From NCBI GenBank assembly GCA_030625445.1, contig DAOUQU010000073.1, positions 1 through 7,395 of the forward strand: DNA of 7,395 nt. Reading direction: 5' to 3'. Source of the stretch: Gammaproteobacteria bacterium. Lineage in GTDB: Bacteria > Pseudomonadota > Gammaproteobacteria > Chromatiales > Chromatiaceae. Both the position numbers and the translations under genes were made by a program. The notes under the pieces are model-generated. The model was not told where the DNA came from. It ran no database searches and saw only the letters and a list, made by a program, of their open reading frames with translations. This document shows, piece by piece, positions 1 to 6,742 of this stretch. Each line of letters opens with the position of its first letter. Positions within the stretch are counted from its first letter, which is position 1.

Positions 1-1
1 T

Positions 2-1306
<1,305 letters not shown>

Positions 1307-1361
1307 CGGTGCGCCCCTTGCAATATGTTTCTGGAAATATTCAGAATTTCAAGGGTTGGAT

Positions 1362-1386
1362 TTTATAGCACTGATTGGAATAGTGC
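1362..1386 (-). promoter_or_regulatory. candidate amt promoter with overlapping inverted repeat
   Basis: On the minus strand TGCTATAAAAT gives an extended -10 (TATAAA, complement of 1362-1367), about 55 nt before the amt start. No good -35 hexamer lies 16-18 nt upstream. The inverted repeat GCACT-N9-AGTGC (1368-1386) abuts it and could be an operator. Its half-sites resemble NtrC half-sites (GCAC...GTGC), but the 9-nt spacing does not match the usual 5. I found no GG-N10-GC sigma-54 motif here. Position between a terminator and amt is the main support. Confidence 0.3.
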
Positions 1387-1399
1387 ATCTTGAAGAGGC

Positions 1400-1433
1400 A
1401 AAAAAAATACCAGCGTTTTGTCACAAACGCTGG
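1400..1433 (-). terminator. rho-independent terminator of the channel/mscS operon
   Basis: Read on the minus strand, a perfect 9-bp stem (CCAGCGTTT at 1425-1433, AAACGCTGG at 1410-1418) encloses a 6-nt loop. It is followed by TA and then eight T residues (complement of 1400-1407). The T tract is only on this side, so it terminates leftward transcription coming from the MscS gene, about 205 bp after that gene's stop, and insulates amt. Confidence 0.72.
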
Positions 1434-1602
1434 CAAACTGAGTCAAAGGGGAGTCACATATAACTGTATAACCACCGAAAAAAACGATAAAAGTGGTAAG
1501 CAGTAATAGATAGACCGGGGTTAATCAGAAAAGTTCTTCGTTTTGGAAATTTTTTTGAAATAAAAAATAATTTGCTGTAGAGCCTCTGTAGATTGCCCCC
1601 CA
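1434..1602. other. intergenic, no gene seen
   Basis: This stretch lies between the terminator and the tandem repeat, in the 332-bp space between amt and the MscS gene. It is AT-rich, with A/T runs around 1540-1572 and a 7-bp direct repeat CTGTAGA at 1575-1581 and 1586-1592. ACCAC (1471-1475) and GTGGT (1493-1497) could pair weakly. No reading frame with a ribosome binding site or recognisable protein is present, and no RNA gene is recognised. It is probably the 3' untranslated part of the MscS operon transcript. Confidence 0.5.
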
Positions 1603-1658
1603 CTCACTACTCACGTCTCACTACTCACGTCTCACTACTCACGTCTCGCTACTCGCTA
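1603..1658. repeat. 14-bp tandem repeat (heptamer-based), 3 perfect copies plus 1 degenerate
   Basis: CTCACTACTCACGT occurs head to tail at 1603-1616, 1617-1630 and 1631-1644. A degenerate fourth copy, CTCGCTACTCGCTA, spans 1645-1658. The unit is itself two related heptamers (CTCACTA and CTCACGT). The array overlaps the 3' end of the MscS gene: the TGA stop (1641-1639) lies in the third copy and the last residues (VASSET) are encoded by the degenerate copy. There are no unique spacers, so it is not a CRISPR array. Confidence 0.9.
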
Positions 1659-2727
1659 CTCTCTTTTCATCCGTATGCAGCAGTGGTGTCGCCAGGGAGA
1701 TGTGCATCTCTTTCGAGGTATCGAGCATGGCGCGCATCACAGCCCGGCGGGTGCGCAGCAGATGGCGCACATCCTTGGTGTAGTAGAAGAGTGTCCACTC
1801 GACCGCATAATCCCCGCTATTCGTGACATGGATTTCAACCGGAAGCTGGTTCTCGATGGCTGTCTCACCAGATTCGTCCAACCCCCGGAATGCCTGCTCT
1901 ACCAACGCTTCGACCTTTGAGCTGGAGATGTCGTAACCCACATTAAAAACCAGTGATTCACGCAATCCGCGTGCAGAGGCAAACTTGGAGAGGTTGTGCA
2001 GTGTCATGCTGCGCAGGCGCGCATTCTGGATCATGATACGGTGATTGTTTTTCAGGTTCAGGATCTCGGTATGGAATATCCTGGTCTTGAAAACAGAGCC
2101 AAGAATCATCTCGTCATCCCTGAATTCGATCACATCCCCCTCCTCCACGAGATTGCTGTTCAGTATCACCAGACCACTGATGAGATCCGGCGCCCAGGAT
2201 CCCTGGGTTAATGCCAGCATCACACCAAGAAAGCCGATCACGCCCTTTTCCAGCAGGCTCTCGAAACCGAATGACTGCACGATAGCGATGACTGCAATGA
2301 CAGAGATAAAGAGTTTCAGCAGCAGTGAAATCAGACGCGAGCGATAGGTTGCAGAGATTCTCTCCTCGCCATTGAGCTGGTGCCTGCGACCAAACTTATT
2401 ACTGATGACATAGTCCATCACATGAAACAGCAGGTAGGTGAGATAGGAGATCACCATAACGCCAAGAATCCTGTTGATCCAGTGCTTGTCCAGGTGCGGC
2501 GCCAGCAGCTGCGAAAACAGCACAAACAGCAGAATGAAGAGATTGACGGCACGGAAGATGTGCAGTTTGTTACTGCCATCCTTCTCTTCAGCTCTCCCTT
2601 TTGTGAGAAATTTGAGCAGAGGACGGGAGAAGAGAAGCAGCAACAGGTTGACTACCAGCAATACCCTGGCTGTATCACTCAGGGATGCAAGATTATCGAC
2701 AAGCAGTTGTTGGATCTGTTCCAGCAT
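1639..2727 (-). CDS. MscS-family mechanosensitive ion channel
   Basis: Small-conductance mechanosensitive channel-like protein, 362 aa, inner membrane, expected to open under membrane tension and release solutes on hypo-osmotic shock. Hydrophobic segments lie near 21-41, 58-76, 86-108 and 131-152. They are followed by the pore helix, about 161-195, with LTQGSWAPDLISGLVI resembling the LQGS-NLAAGVLL part of MscS TM3. The beta domain follows at about 196-245 (EEGDVIEF, then IMIQNARLRSMTLHNLSK, equivalent to the IPNG-N-SR segment), then an alpha/beta C-terminal domain to about 350. The start has a modest GGAAA about 6 nt upstream. It sits 63 bp behind the K+ channel gene with no terminator between, so it is probably co-transcribed. 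The stop codon and last six residues lie in a tandem repeat, so the extreme C-terminus may be recent. It has more N-terminal helices than E. coli MscS; the exact subfamily is not assigned. Confidence 0.9.
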   Translation of the reverse strand: MLEQIQQLLVDNLASLSDTARVLLVVNLLLLLFSRPLLKFLTKGRAEEKDGSNKLHIFRAVNLFILLFVLFSQLLAPHLDKHWINRILGVMVISYLTYLLFHVMDYVISNKFGRRHQLNGEERISATYRSRLISLLLKLFISVIAVIAIVQSFGFESLLEKGVIGFLGVMLALTQGSWAPDLISGLVILNSNLVEEGDVIEFRDDEMILGSVFKTRIFHTEILNLKNNHRIMIQNARLRSMTLHNLSKFASARGLRESLVFNVGYDISSSKVEALVEQAFRGLDESGETAIENQLPVEIHVTNSGDYAVEWTLFYYTKDVRHLLRTRRAVMRAMLDTSKEMHISLATPLLHTDEKRVASSET

Positions 2728-2790
2728 ATGAGTTTCCAGATTAGGGACAACAGGGCAAGCAGGATCGGGAAGTTATTATTGGACAGCTCC

Positions 2791-4488
2791 TTAGTGACGC
2801 ATCAAGCGTTTGAGCACCCAGCTTCGCGGCACTGTCTTGCCTTGCAGAACATACTCCAGTGCAACCGGATGCTGCAGCGTCCAGGCCATTTTTGACTGCA
2901 CCGAATAGCGGCTACACCACAAAATGGTATCTCCGACAGAGACTTCCTGATCTTTCCTCGGCAGCAGGATTCGCGCCCCGTGATGAACCATCAGCAACGG
3001 GATGACTGGAAGGTGGCGCTTGCGTTCACGCGGATTGCGCTCCAGGTCACCGATGGTCACTACTTTTCCCTGTGTTGTCAGGGCATAGTGGACTGCTTCC
3101 GCATCGGTTTCATCAATCGTTATCTCCCACACGTCAGGAACCTCCTCACTGGAGATGGCGATCAGGCGGCTGACGAGTTCACAGGCCCAGTTATCCTCCT
3201 CCCCCTTGGCCAGCAACATGAACTCCTGCAGCATGGGTGTTGCCAGCAACAGGCGTATCTTGTTGGCAATAATCTGACTTGGATGCATCACCATATTGGC
3301 ATGCACCGCTTTGACGATGGTGCGATTTGTACGCTGGTTCTGCCTCAGGATGACGAACAGATCCGGATTCAGTTCCCGCGCTGTCATGATGATGGAGAGA
3401 TTATCCACATCCCTGTCCGTGCCGGCGACAATACCGACGGCATTGTCAATATTCGCTTCCATCAAAGTCGTCGCCTCCGTCCCCTTGCCAATCACAACAC
3501 CGGCGGGCGGGGTGCCGGTTTTATCCGGCGTTGCCTCGATGACGACCACATCCAGACCCTCCCTGGTCAAACGTTCGTAGACTGCCTTGCCAAAACGCCC
3601 GTAGCCACAAAGCACCCATTGTCCCTGCTGAGGGGGATAGATGGGTTCAGCCAGAGGGTCGTGTGAATTCCCTCCCAGCCACTCACCCAGCAGATGCAGG
3701 CCCGGAGATTGCAATGCAATCGAGAGGTGCATCGCAAAGGTCTCGAAAGGATCGACAATGTAGTCGGTGCCGAATGACTCCATGTTTTTTTCAACTTCAG
3801 CAGAATCCGCCCGACTGACCACAGTGAGATCGGGTCTCAGCAGTTTACTGGTAATCGCCACCTTCAGATTGACTGCGTTGCTGTCGGTCAGCGCAACCAC
3901 AGCGGCGCATTGGGGATGCGACAGACCCGCTCGCATCAGGTTGTCCGGATTCTTCGCATTACCGCAAAATCCCGGAACATCCTCACGCAGATTCTGCAAG
4001 CCCATCACATTGATGCGCTGCTGATCACTATCAAGAACCACCACATGCTGCTGGCGGTTAGTCAATGCCATGACCAGTTCACGGCCGATGCTGCCATATC
4101 CCACAATCAGAGTGAAAGGGTCTGTAAACCGCCTGATTCGACGTGCAAAACGCCCGATGGTCAAGGCATTCTGAAACGCCTCTCCCTGTATCAGGGCCAG
4201 CAAGGTGCCAATGGCATAGATCCACGAGATGACTGTTGCATAGATTGTAAAGATCACCCACATGCGCTGGGCGTCGGTAAAGGGGTAAGGGATTTCGCCA
4301 AAACCAATGGTAGTGGACATGAAACTGACAAAATAGAAGGCATGGAAAAAACTCATATGCCAGGGCTGCCCGGCATCATCCTGCCCGGGGATCAAAACCA
4401 GCCCAAGCATCGAAATCGAATAGGCAAGCAACAGCGTCAGCAGCGGCTGACGCATCCTGCGGAAGACGACATAAACGATGTTATCCAT
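2791..4488 (-). CDS. 2-TM potassium channel with tandem RCK (TrkA-N/TrkA-C) domains
   Basis: Ligand-gated K+ channel-like protein, 565 aa from the chosen start. TM1 lies at about 14-34, a pore loop with filter-like TTIGFGE at 59-65, and TM2 at about 76-101. A first Rossmann RCK/TrkA-N domain follows (GYGSIG 130-135, VVLDSD 151-156), then a second (CGYGRFG 294-300, VVIEA 315-319). A TrkA-C-like end is near 490-526 (LLPRKDQEVSVGDTILWC). This matches the MthK/GsuK/BK plan of a membrane pore with two cytoplasmic nucleotide- or ion-sensing domains per subunit. An ATG at 4524 would add 12 residues and overlap the upstream gene. I prefer 4488, which has GAGG 8 nt upstream overlapping the upstream stop and leaves a 10-bp gap. 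The filter has IGFG instead of the classic VGYG; K+ selectivity is inferred. Confidence 0.92.
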   Translation of the reverse strand: MDNIVYVVFRRMRQPLLTLLLAYSISMLGLVLIPGQDDAGQPWHMSFFHAFYFVSFMSTTIGFGEIPYPFTDAQRMWVIFTIYATVISWIYAIGTLLALIQGEAFQNALTIGRFARRIRRFTDPFTLIVGYGSIGRELVMALTNRQQHVVVLDSDQQRINVMGLQNLREDVPGFCGNAKNPDNLMRAGLSHPQCAAVVALTDSNAVNLKVAITSKLLRPDLTVVSRADSAEVEKNMESFGTDYIVDPFETFAMHLSIALQSPGLHLLGEWLGGNSHDPLAEPIYPPQQGQWVLCGYGRFGKAVYERLTREGLDVVVIEATPDKTGTPPAGVVIGKGTEATTLMEANIDNAVGIVAGTDRDVDNLSIIMTARELNPDLFVILRQNQRTNRTIVKAVHANMVMHPSQIIANKIRLLLATPMLQEFMLLAKGEEDNWACELVSRLIAISSEEVPDVWEITIDETDAEAVHYALTTQGKVVTIGDLERNPRERKRHLPVIPLLMVHHGARILLPRKDQEVSVGDTILWCSRYSVQSKMAWTLQHPVALEYVLQGKTVPRSWVLKRLMRH

Positions 4489-4496
4489 AGCAGCCG

Positions 4497-4500
4497 CCTC
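4497..4500 (-). promoter_or_regulatory. ribosome binding site deciding the K+ channel start
   Basis: GAGG on the minus strand, 8 nt before the ATG at 4488, overlaps the TGA stop (4501-4499) of the preceding small membrane protein gene. This favours start 4488 over the in-frame ATG at 4524, which lacks a clear site, and suggests translational coupling. Confidence 0.6.
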
Positions 4501-4882
4501 AGCGACGCAGCATGACCGTTTCAATCAGCAGCAGTATCACCGACACCACATTTGCAAGTACAGCGCCGGCCGACAATGAGACAATACTGGCCATCACGGC
4601 AGGTGTAAGACCACTGCCTGTGACATAGTTTGCGACAAACCAGATAATGGCTGCAACAAACAGCTGCAGCAGCGCCACCAGGCTTGTCGACAGCAGGATT
4701 GCCCCGACCTGGGTGCGGTCACCGAATTTCAGAATTGTTGCAATCAGATTCACGACGATCACCGCAAAGAGTTCATACACCGGATGATGAGCCGGATCCT
4801 CTATAGCTCCAAACACAAAGCCGAAGTTCAGCGTTAATGCCAATACAATAAAAAAATTAAAAATAACCTTTTCTGAATTCAT
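4499..4882 (-). CDS. small four-helix membrane protein, DUF6394-like
   Basis: 127-aa integral membrane protein with hydrophobic segments near 5-26, 34-52, 59-88 and 93-124, and a basic C-terminus (MLRR). Short polar connections carry IEDPAHHPVYE (27-37) and KFGDRTQ (52-58), which look like conserved family motifs. From memory the sequence resembles DUF6394, a family of unknown function; I could not search to confirm. It is the first gene of the operon with the RCK potassium channel (10-bp gap) and the MscS channel. An accessory or assembly subunit of the channel is therefore plausible but unproven. The start is supported by AAGGG 7 nt upstream. That site lies partly inside a 5-bp hairpin (4887-4899). 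No catalytic motif is visible. Confidence 0.85.
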   Translation of the reverse strand: MNSEKVIFNFFIVLALTLNFGFVFGAIEDPAHHPVYELFAVIVVNLIATILKFGDRTQVGAILLSTSLVALLQLFVAAIIWFVANYVTGSGLTPAVMASIVSLSAGAVLANVVSVILLLIETVMLRR

Positions 4883-4908
4883 GGTGACACCCTTGGTGTT
4901 GTTGTTTC

Positions 4909-4941
4909 AGTATAGTGTAGACGCAGAATGAAAAATTCCAA
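4909..4941 (-). promoter_or_regulatory. candidate sigma-70 promoter for the channel operon
   Basis: On the minus strand TTGGAA (complement of 4936-4941) is followed after 16 nt by TACACT (4914-4919). The overlapping TATACT (4909-4914) is an alternative and better -10, though its -35 is poor. Transcription would begin about 20-30 nt before the 4882 start. It is the best promoter-like arrangement in the spacer. Confidence 0.4.
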
Positions 4942-4949
4942 ATGTTTTT

Positions 4950-4985
4950 CACCATGGTGCAGATGGAAAACACAAACATTTGTGT
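4950..4985. promoter_or_regulatory. two palindromes upstream of the channel operon promoter
   Basis: CACCATGGTG (4950-4959) is a perfect 10-bp palindrome. ACACAAA-CA-TTTGTGT (4970-4985) has perfect 7-bp arms. They lie about 10 and 30 bp upstream of the proposed -35 (4936-4941), a position suited to an activator or repressor site. No regulator is recognised. Confidence 0.3.
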
Positions 4986-5106
4986 AACTATTCAGCCTGC
5001 AGATCAATTTGCCATCCAAGTCACTGTTTGTGGCGATCCAACAGGTTCTGAATCGTTACACACTTGTCTTGTTTATTTTCGTGACTTTCATGGTATGAAA
5101 GTTTAT

Positions 5107-5178
5107 CCACAGATGAACACGGATGCACACAGATATTTTTGCATCTTTTAATCTGTGTTTATCTGTGTGAATCTGTGG
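5107..5178. repeat. large imperfect inverted repeat built from CACAGAT units
   Basis: The left arm (5107-5134) and the reverse complement of the right arm (5151-5178) match at 23 of 28 positions, around a 16-nt AT-rich loop. Each arm is made of about three ten-base units of the CACAGAT(N)AA type, so the element is both tandem and inverted. Transcribed either way it would form a long hairpin. From memory similar ATCTGTG-type elements occur between genes in many environmental bacteria; unverified. It separates the CBS gene from the next operon and may limit read-through or stabilise the 3' end. Confidence 0.8.
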
Positions 5179-5199
5179 TAAAAACTGTTTTTCCAGGCT

Positions 5200-5598
5200 C
5201 TACTTCTCCAGCATCCCCTTCAGCACCATATCGGTCAAGGAGACAATGCCGCAGATTTCGCCATGCTCGATCACCGGAGCACGGCTCAATCCAAAATGAT
5301 CAAACAGGCGTGCACAGTAGCGGATATCCATGTCAGGAGAGGTTGTCAGCGCCGGCTTGGTCATAATCTCATAGATATTGACGCGCTCAGGTGCACGGTC
5401 AACGGCAAGCACACTGCGTGCAATGCCTGTGAGAGTCACAATGCCGAAGACATCATCCTTATGACGTTTGTTGATAATCAGCGTCTTGGTCTCGACATGC
5501 ATCATGGTGTCGAGGGCTTCGGCAACTGTCGCCATGCCGTCGACCATATCAAAATTTTTCTTCATGACATCACGCACACGCACAATTTTCTGATTCAT
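5200..5598 (-). CDS. tandem CBS-domain regulatory protein
   Basis: 132-aa soluble protein consisting of two CBS domains and almost nothing else: CBS1 about 8-65 (VRDVMKKN to GIVTLTGIARSVL) and CBS2 about 74-130 (IYEIMTKPA to GIVSLTDMVLKGM). Such Bateman modules commonly bind AMP, ATP or related adenosine ligands and gate transporters or enzymes. CBS2 keeps the S/T-x-x-D ribose-binding pattern (Ser120-Asp123). CBS1 has Gly58 at the equivalent place (TLTG), so one ligand site may be lost or altered. The ATG overlaps the TGA of the PII-like gene (ATGA, 5595-5598), with GAGG 7 nt upstream, so the two are translationally coupled. As the last gene of the DUF1538 operon it is probably a cytoplasmic regulator of that transporter; the partner is inferred. 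Confidence 0.92.
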   Translation of the reverse strand: MNQKIVRVRDVMKKNFDMVDGMATVAEALDTMMHVETKTLIINKRHKDDVFGIVTLTGIARSVLAVDRAPERVNIYEIMTKPALTTSPDMDIRYCARLFDHFGLSRAPVIEHGEICGIVSLTDMVLKGMLEK

Positions 5599-5945
5599 AT
5601 CTCTTCCTCTACTTTGCTGCTGAGTTGTCTGATCTGATGACTGACGCCAATGGCGTCTTCTACATCGATTTGAAAAGCAATGCCGGTTCCGGGTTGTTCA
5701 TCAAAGCGGCATTTTGTTGCAATGGTCTCGAGGATGGCGCGGCTGGCATGCTCCTCCACCAGCAGCATAACCAGGTCACGCTGGGTCTCCAGCGTGAGTC
5801 CAAAAAAAGTTTTTTTCTTTTCAGCCCCCTCGCCGCGCGCCTGGTTGAGCACCGTAGCGCCAGTGGCACCCGCCTCGCGCGCCGCATCCAGCACCGCCTC
5901 CGTATGAGAGTCCTCCACGAGAACCAGAATCAGTTTGAAATGCAT
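5595..5945 (-). CDS. stand-alone PII-like signalling protein
   Basis: 116-aa ferredoxin-like PII-superfamily protein. MHFKLILVLVED (1-12) is the first beta strand, with helix 1 at about 14-26. A T-loop-like segment lies near 37-55 (RGEGAEKKKTFFGLTLETQ), then LVMLLVEE (58-65), helix 2 (about 66-79), and TGTGIAFQIDVEDAIGV (87-103) at the position of the canonical TGxIGDGKIFV nucleotide-binding segment. The uridylylation-site motif around Tyr51 of GlnB/GlnK is absent, so this is not a classical nitrogen PII. The start at 5945 is chosen because GAGGAG lies 5 nt upstream. A TTG at 5987 would overlap the preceding gene and has no site. It lies 2 bp after the second DUF1538 gene and overlaps the CBS gene by 4 bp. 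A nucleotide-responsive control of the DUF1538 transporter is inferred. Confidence 0.87.
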   Translation of the reverse strand: MHFKLILVLVEDSHTEAVLDAAREAGATGATVLNQARGEGAEKKKTFFGLTLETQRDLVMLLVEEHASRAILETIATKCRFDEQPGTGIAFQIDVEDAIGVSHQIRQLSSKVEEEI

Positions 5946-5947
5946 AG

Positions 5948-6742
5948 TTACTCCTCGATTTTTTGTTGTTGACGGCGCGCATACCAATGTCCGAGCTGCG
6001 CATACCCCATCACCGACATGATTGGAAAAAGACTGGCGAAAGCAATCAGGCCAAAACCATCCAGCATTGGATTGCGTCCGGGTACAGTTGCAGAGAGCCC
6101 AAGCCCAAGCGCCGCAACCAGCGGTACTGTGACTGTCGAAGTGGTCACCCCGCCGGAATCATAGGCAAGGGCGATAATTGAACGCGGTGCAAACAGCGTC
6201 TGCACCATCACCACGACATAACCGGCAATAATATAGTAGTGCAGCGGCGTGCCGGTAATGATGCGAAAGGCGCCCAGCGAAATACCCAGTGCAACACCGA
6301 TAGCCACTGCAATACGCAATCCCCAGGGGTTGATATTGCCGCCCGAAACATCATTTGCCTTGATCGCCACGGCGATCAGCGAAGGTTCTGCGATAGTGGT
6401 AGAAAAACCAATGGCAAAGGCAAACAGGTAGACCCAGTAGTAGGAGGCCCATTGTGTCGCGATGGTCTCTTTATAGAGCTCGACATCGATGCCGAGGAAG
6501 TGAGGATCCGTGAGCTGCTGTGCCATCAACTTACCCACGGGAAACAGCGCCTGTTCCAGCCCCATCAAAAAGAATGCCAGCCCCAGGATGACGTAGAGAA
6601 AGCCCCTCAGGATACGGTACAAATGCGGGAGCTGACGGCGTATGACCAAAAACTGGAAACCAAACAAGATCGCGGCGATCGGCAGCACATCGGTGACTGT
6701 ATCGAATAAAATCCCTGCAAATTCGAGCAGCCAATCAGTCAC
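5948..6742 (-). CDS. DUF1538 membrane protein, second subunit (UmpAB-type cation/H+ antiporter)
   Basis: 264-aa polytopic inner-membrane protein with hydrophobic segments near 12-34, 44-62, 100-127, 141-160, 168-185 and 203-248. Hallmarks of DUF1538 are TTIAEPSLIAVA (115-126), YDSGGVTTSTVTVPLV (194-209) and PGRNPMLDGFGLIAFASLFP (221-240). These hold the only charged residues in the hydrophobic core regions that are shared with the neighbouring paralogue (the Glu of AEP, the Asp of YDSGG, Arg/Asp of GRNPM-DGFG). The C-terminus is a basic-then-acidic cytoplasmic tail. The start is GTG and overlaps the preceding stop as GTGA, with only a weak GGA upstream, so coupling is likely. From memory, two adjacent DUF1538 genes of Halomonas (UmpAB) conferred Na+(Li+,K+)/H+ antiport, both being needed. 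By analogy this protein is one half of a heteromeric antiporter; substrate not shown by sequence. Confidence 0.93.
   Translation of the reverse strand: MTDWLLEFAGILFDTVTDVLPIAAILFGFQFLVIRRQLPHLYRILRGFLYVILGLAFFLMGLEQALFPVGKLMAQQLTDPHFLGIDVELYKETIATQWASYYWVYLFAFAIGFSTTIAEPSLIAVAIKANDVSGGNINPWGLRIAVAIGVALGISLGAFRIITGTPLHYYIIAGYVVVMVQTLFAPRSIIALAYDSGGVTTSTVTVPLVAALGLGLSATVPGRNPMLDGFGLIAFASLFPIMSVMGYAQLGHWYARRQQQKIEE
5951..5956 (-). promoter_or_regulatory. ribosome binding site of the PII-like gene
   Basis: GAGGAG, 5 nt before the ATG at 5945, is formed by the last two Glu codons of the upstream DUF1538 gene (GAG GAG TAA). It is the strongest Shine-Dalgarno in the operon, fixes the start, and suggests the small regulator is made in good amounts by coupled translation. 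Confidence 0.75.

Larger units (their letters stand above)
4883..5199. other. intergenic region between the two operons
   Basis: 317 bp without a convincing gene. From right to left it holds AAAAAC-T-GTTTTT (5180-5192), a large inverted repeat (5107-5178), a perfect 8-bp stem ACTTTCAT/ATGAAAGT with a 3-nt loop (5084-5102), the palindromes ACACAAA-CA-TTTGTGT (4970-4985) and CACCATGGTG (4950-4959), the candidate promoter, and the leader hairpin before the DUF6394-like gene. No classic stem plus T-tract terminator follows the CBS gene; the large inverted repeat may do that job. Confidence 0.6.

Noticed and set aside
1307..1640. Sigma-54 promoter for amt
   Set aside because: Scanning both strands by eye gave no GG-N10-GC with good flanks; TTGC near 1319 lacks the partner GG.
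1603..1658. Possible CRISPR array
   Set aside because: Units are contiguous with no spacers, and 14 bp is too short.
4486..4524. ATG at 4524 as the K+ channel start
   Set aside because: Would overlap the upstream gene by 26 bp without a ribosome site; 4488 has GAGG at proper spacing and begins just before TM1.
5084..5102. Stem ACTTTCAT/ATGAAAGT as a terminator
   Set aside because: AT-rich stem without a following T run on either strand.
5103..5111. Perfect DnaA box TTATCCACA, hinting at an origin
   Set aside because: Single box overlapping the edge of the inverted repeat, no cluster of boxes, no dnaA/dnaN genes; most likely coincidental with the CCACAGAT unit.
4942..5151. Plus-strand 69-codon frame in the intergenic spacer
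   Set aside because: No clear ribosome site, no recognisable domain, and it runs into the inverted repeat.
5943..5987. TTG at 5987 as the PII-like start
   Set aside because: Adds residues unlike PII and overlaps DUF1538; the ATG at 5945 with GAGGAG starts directly with the first beta strand.
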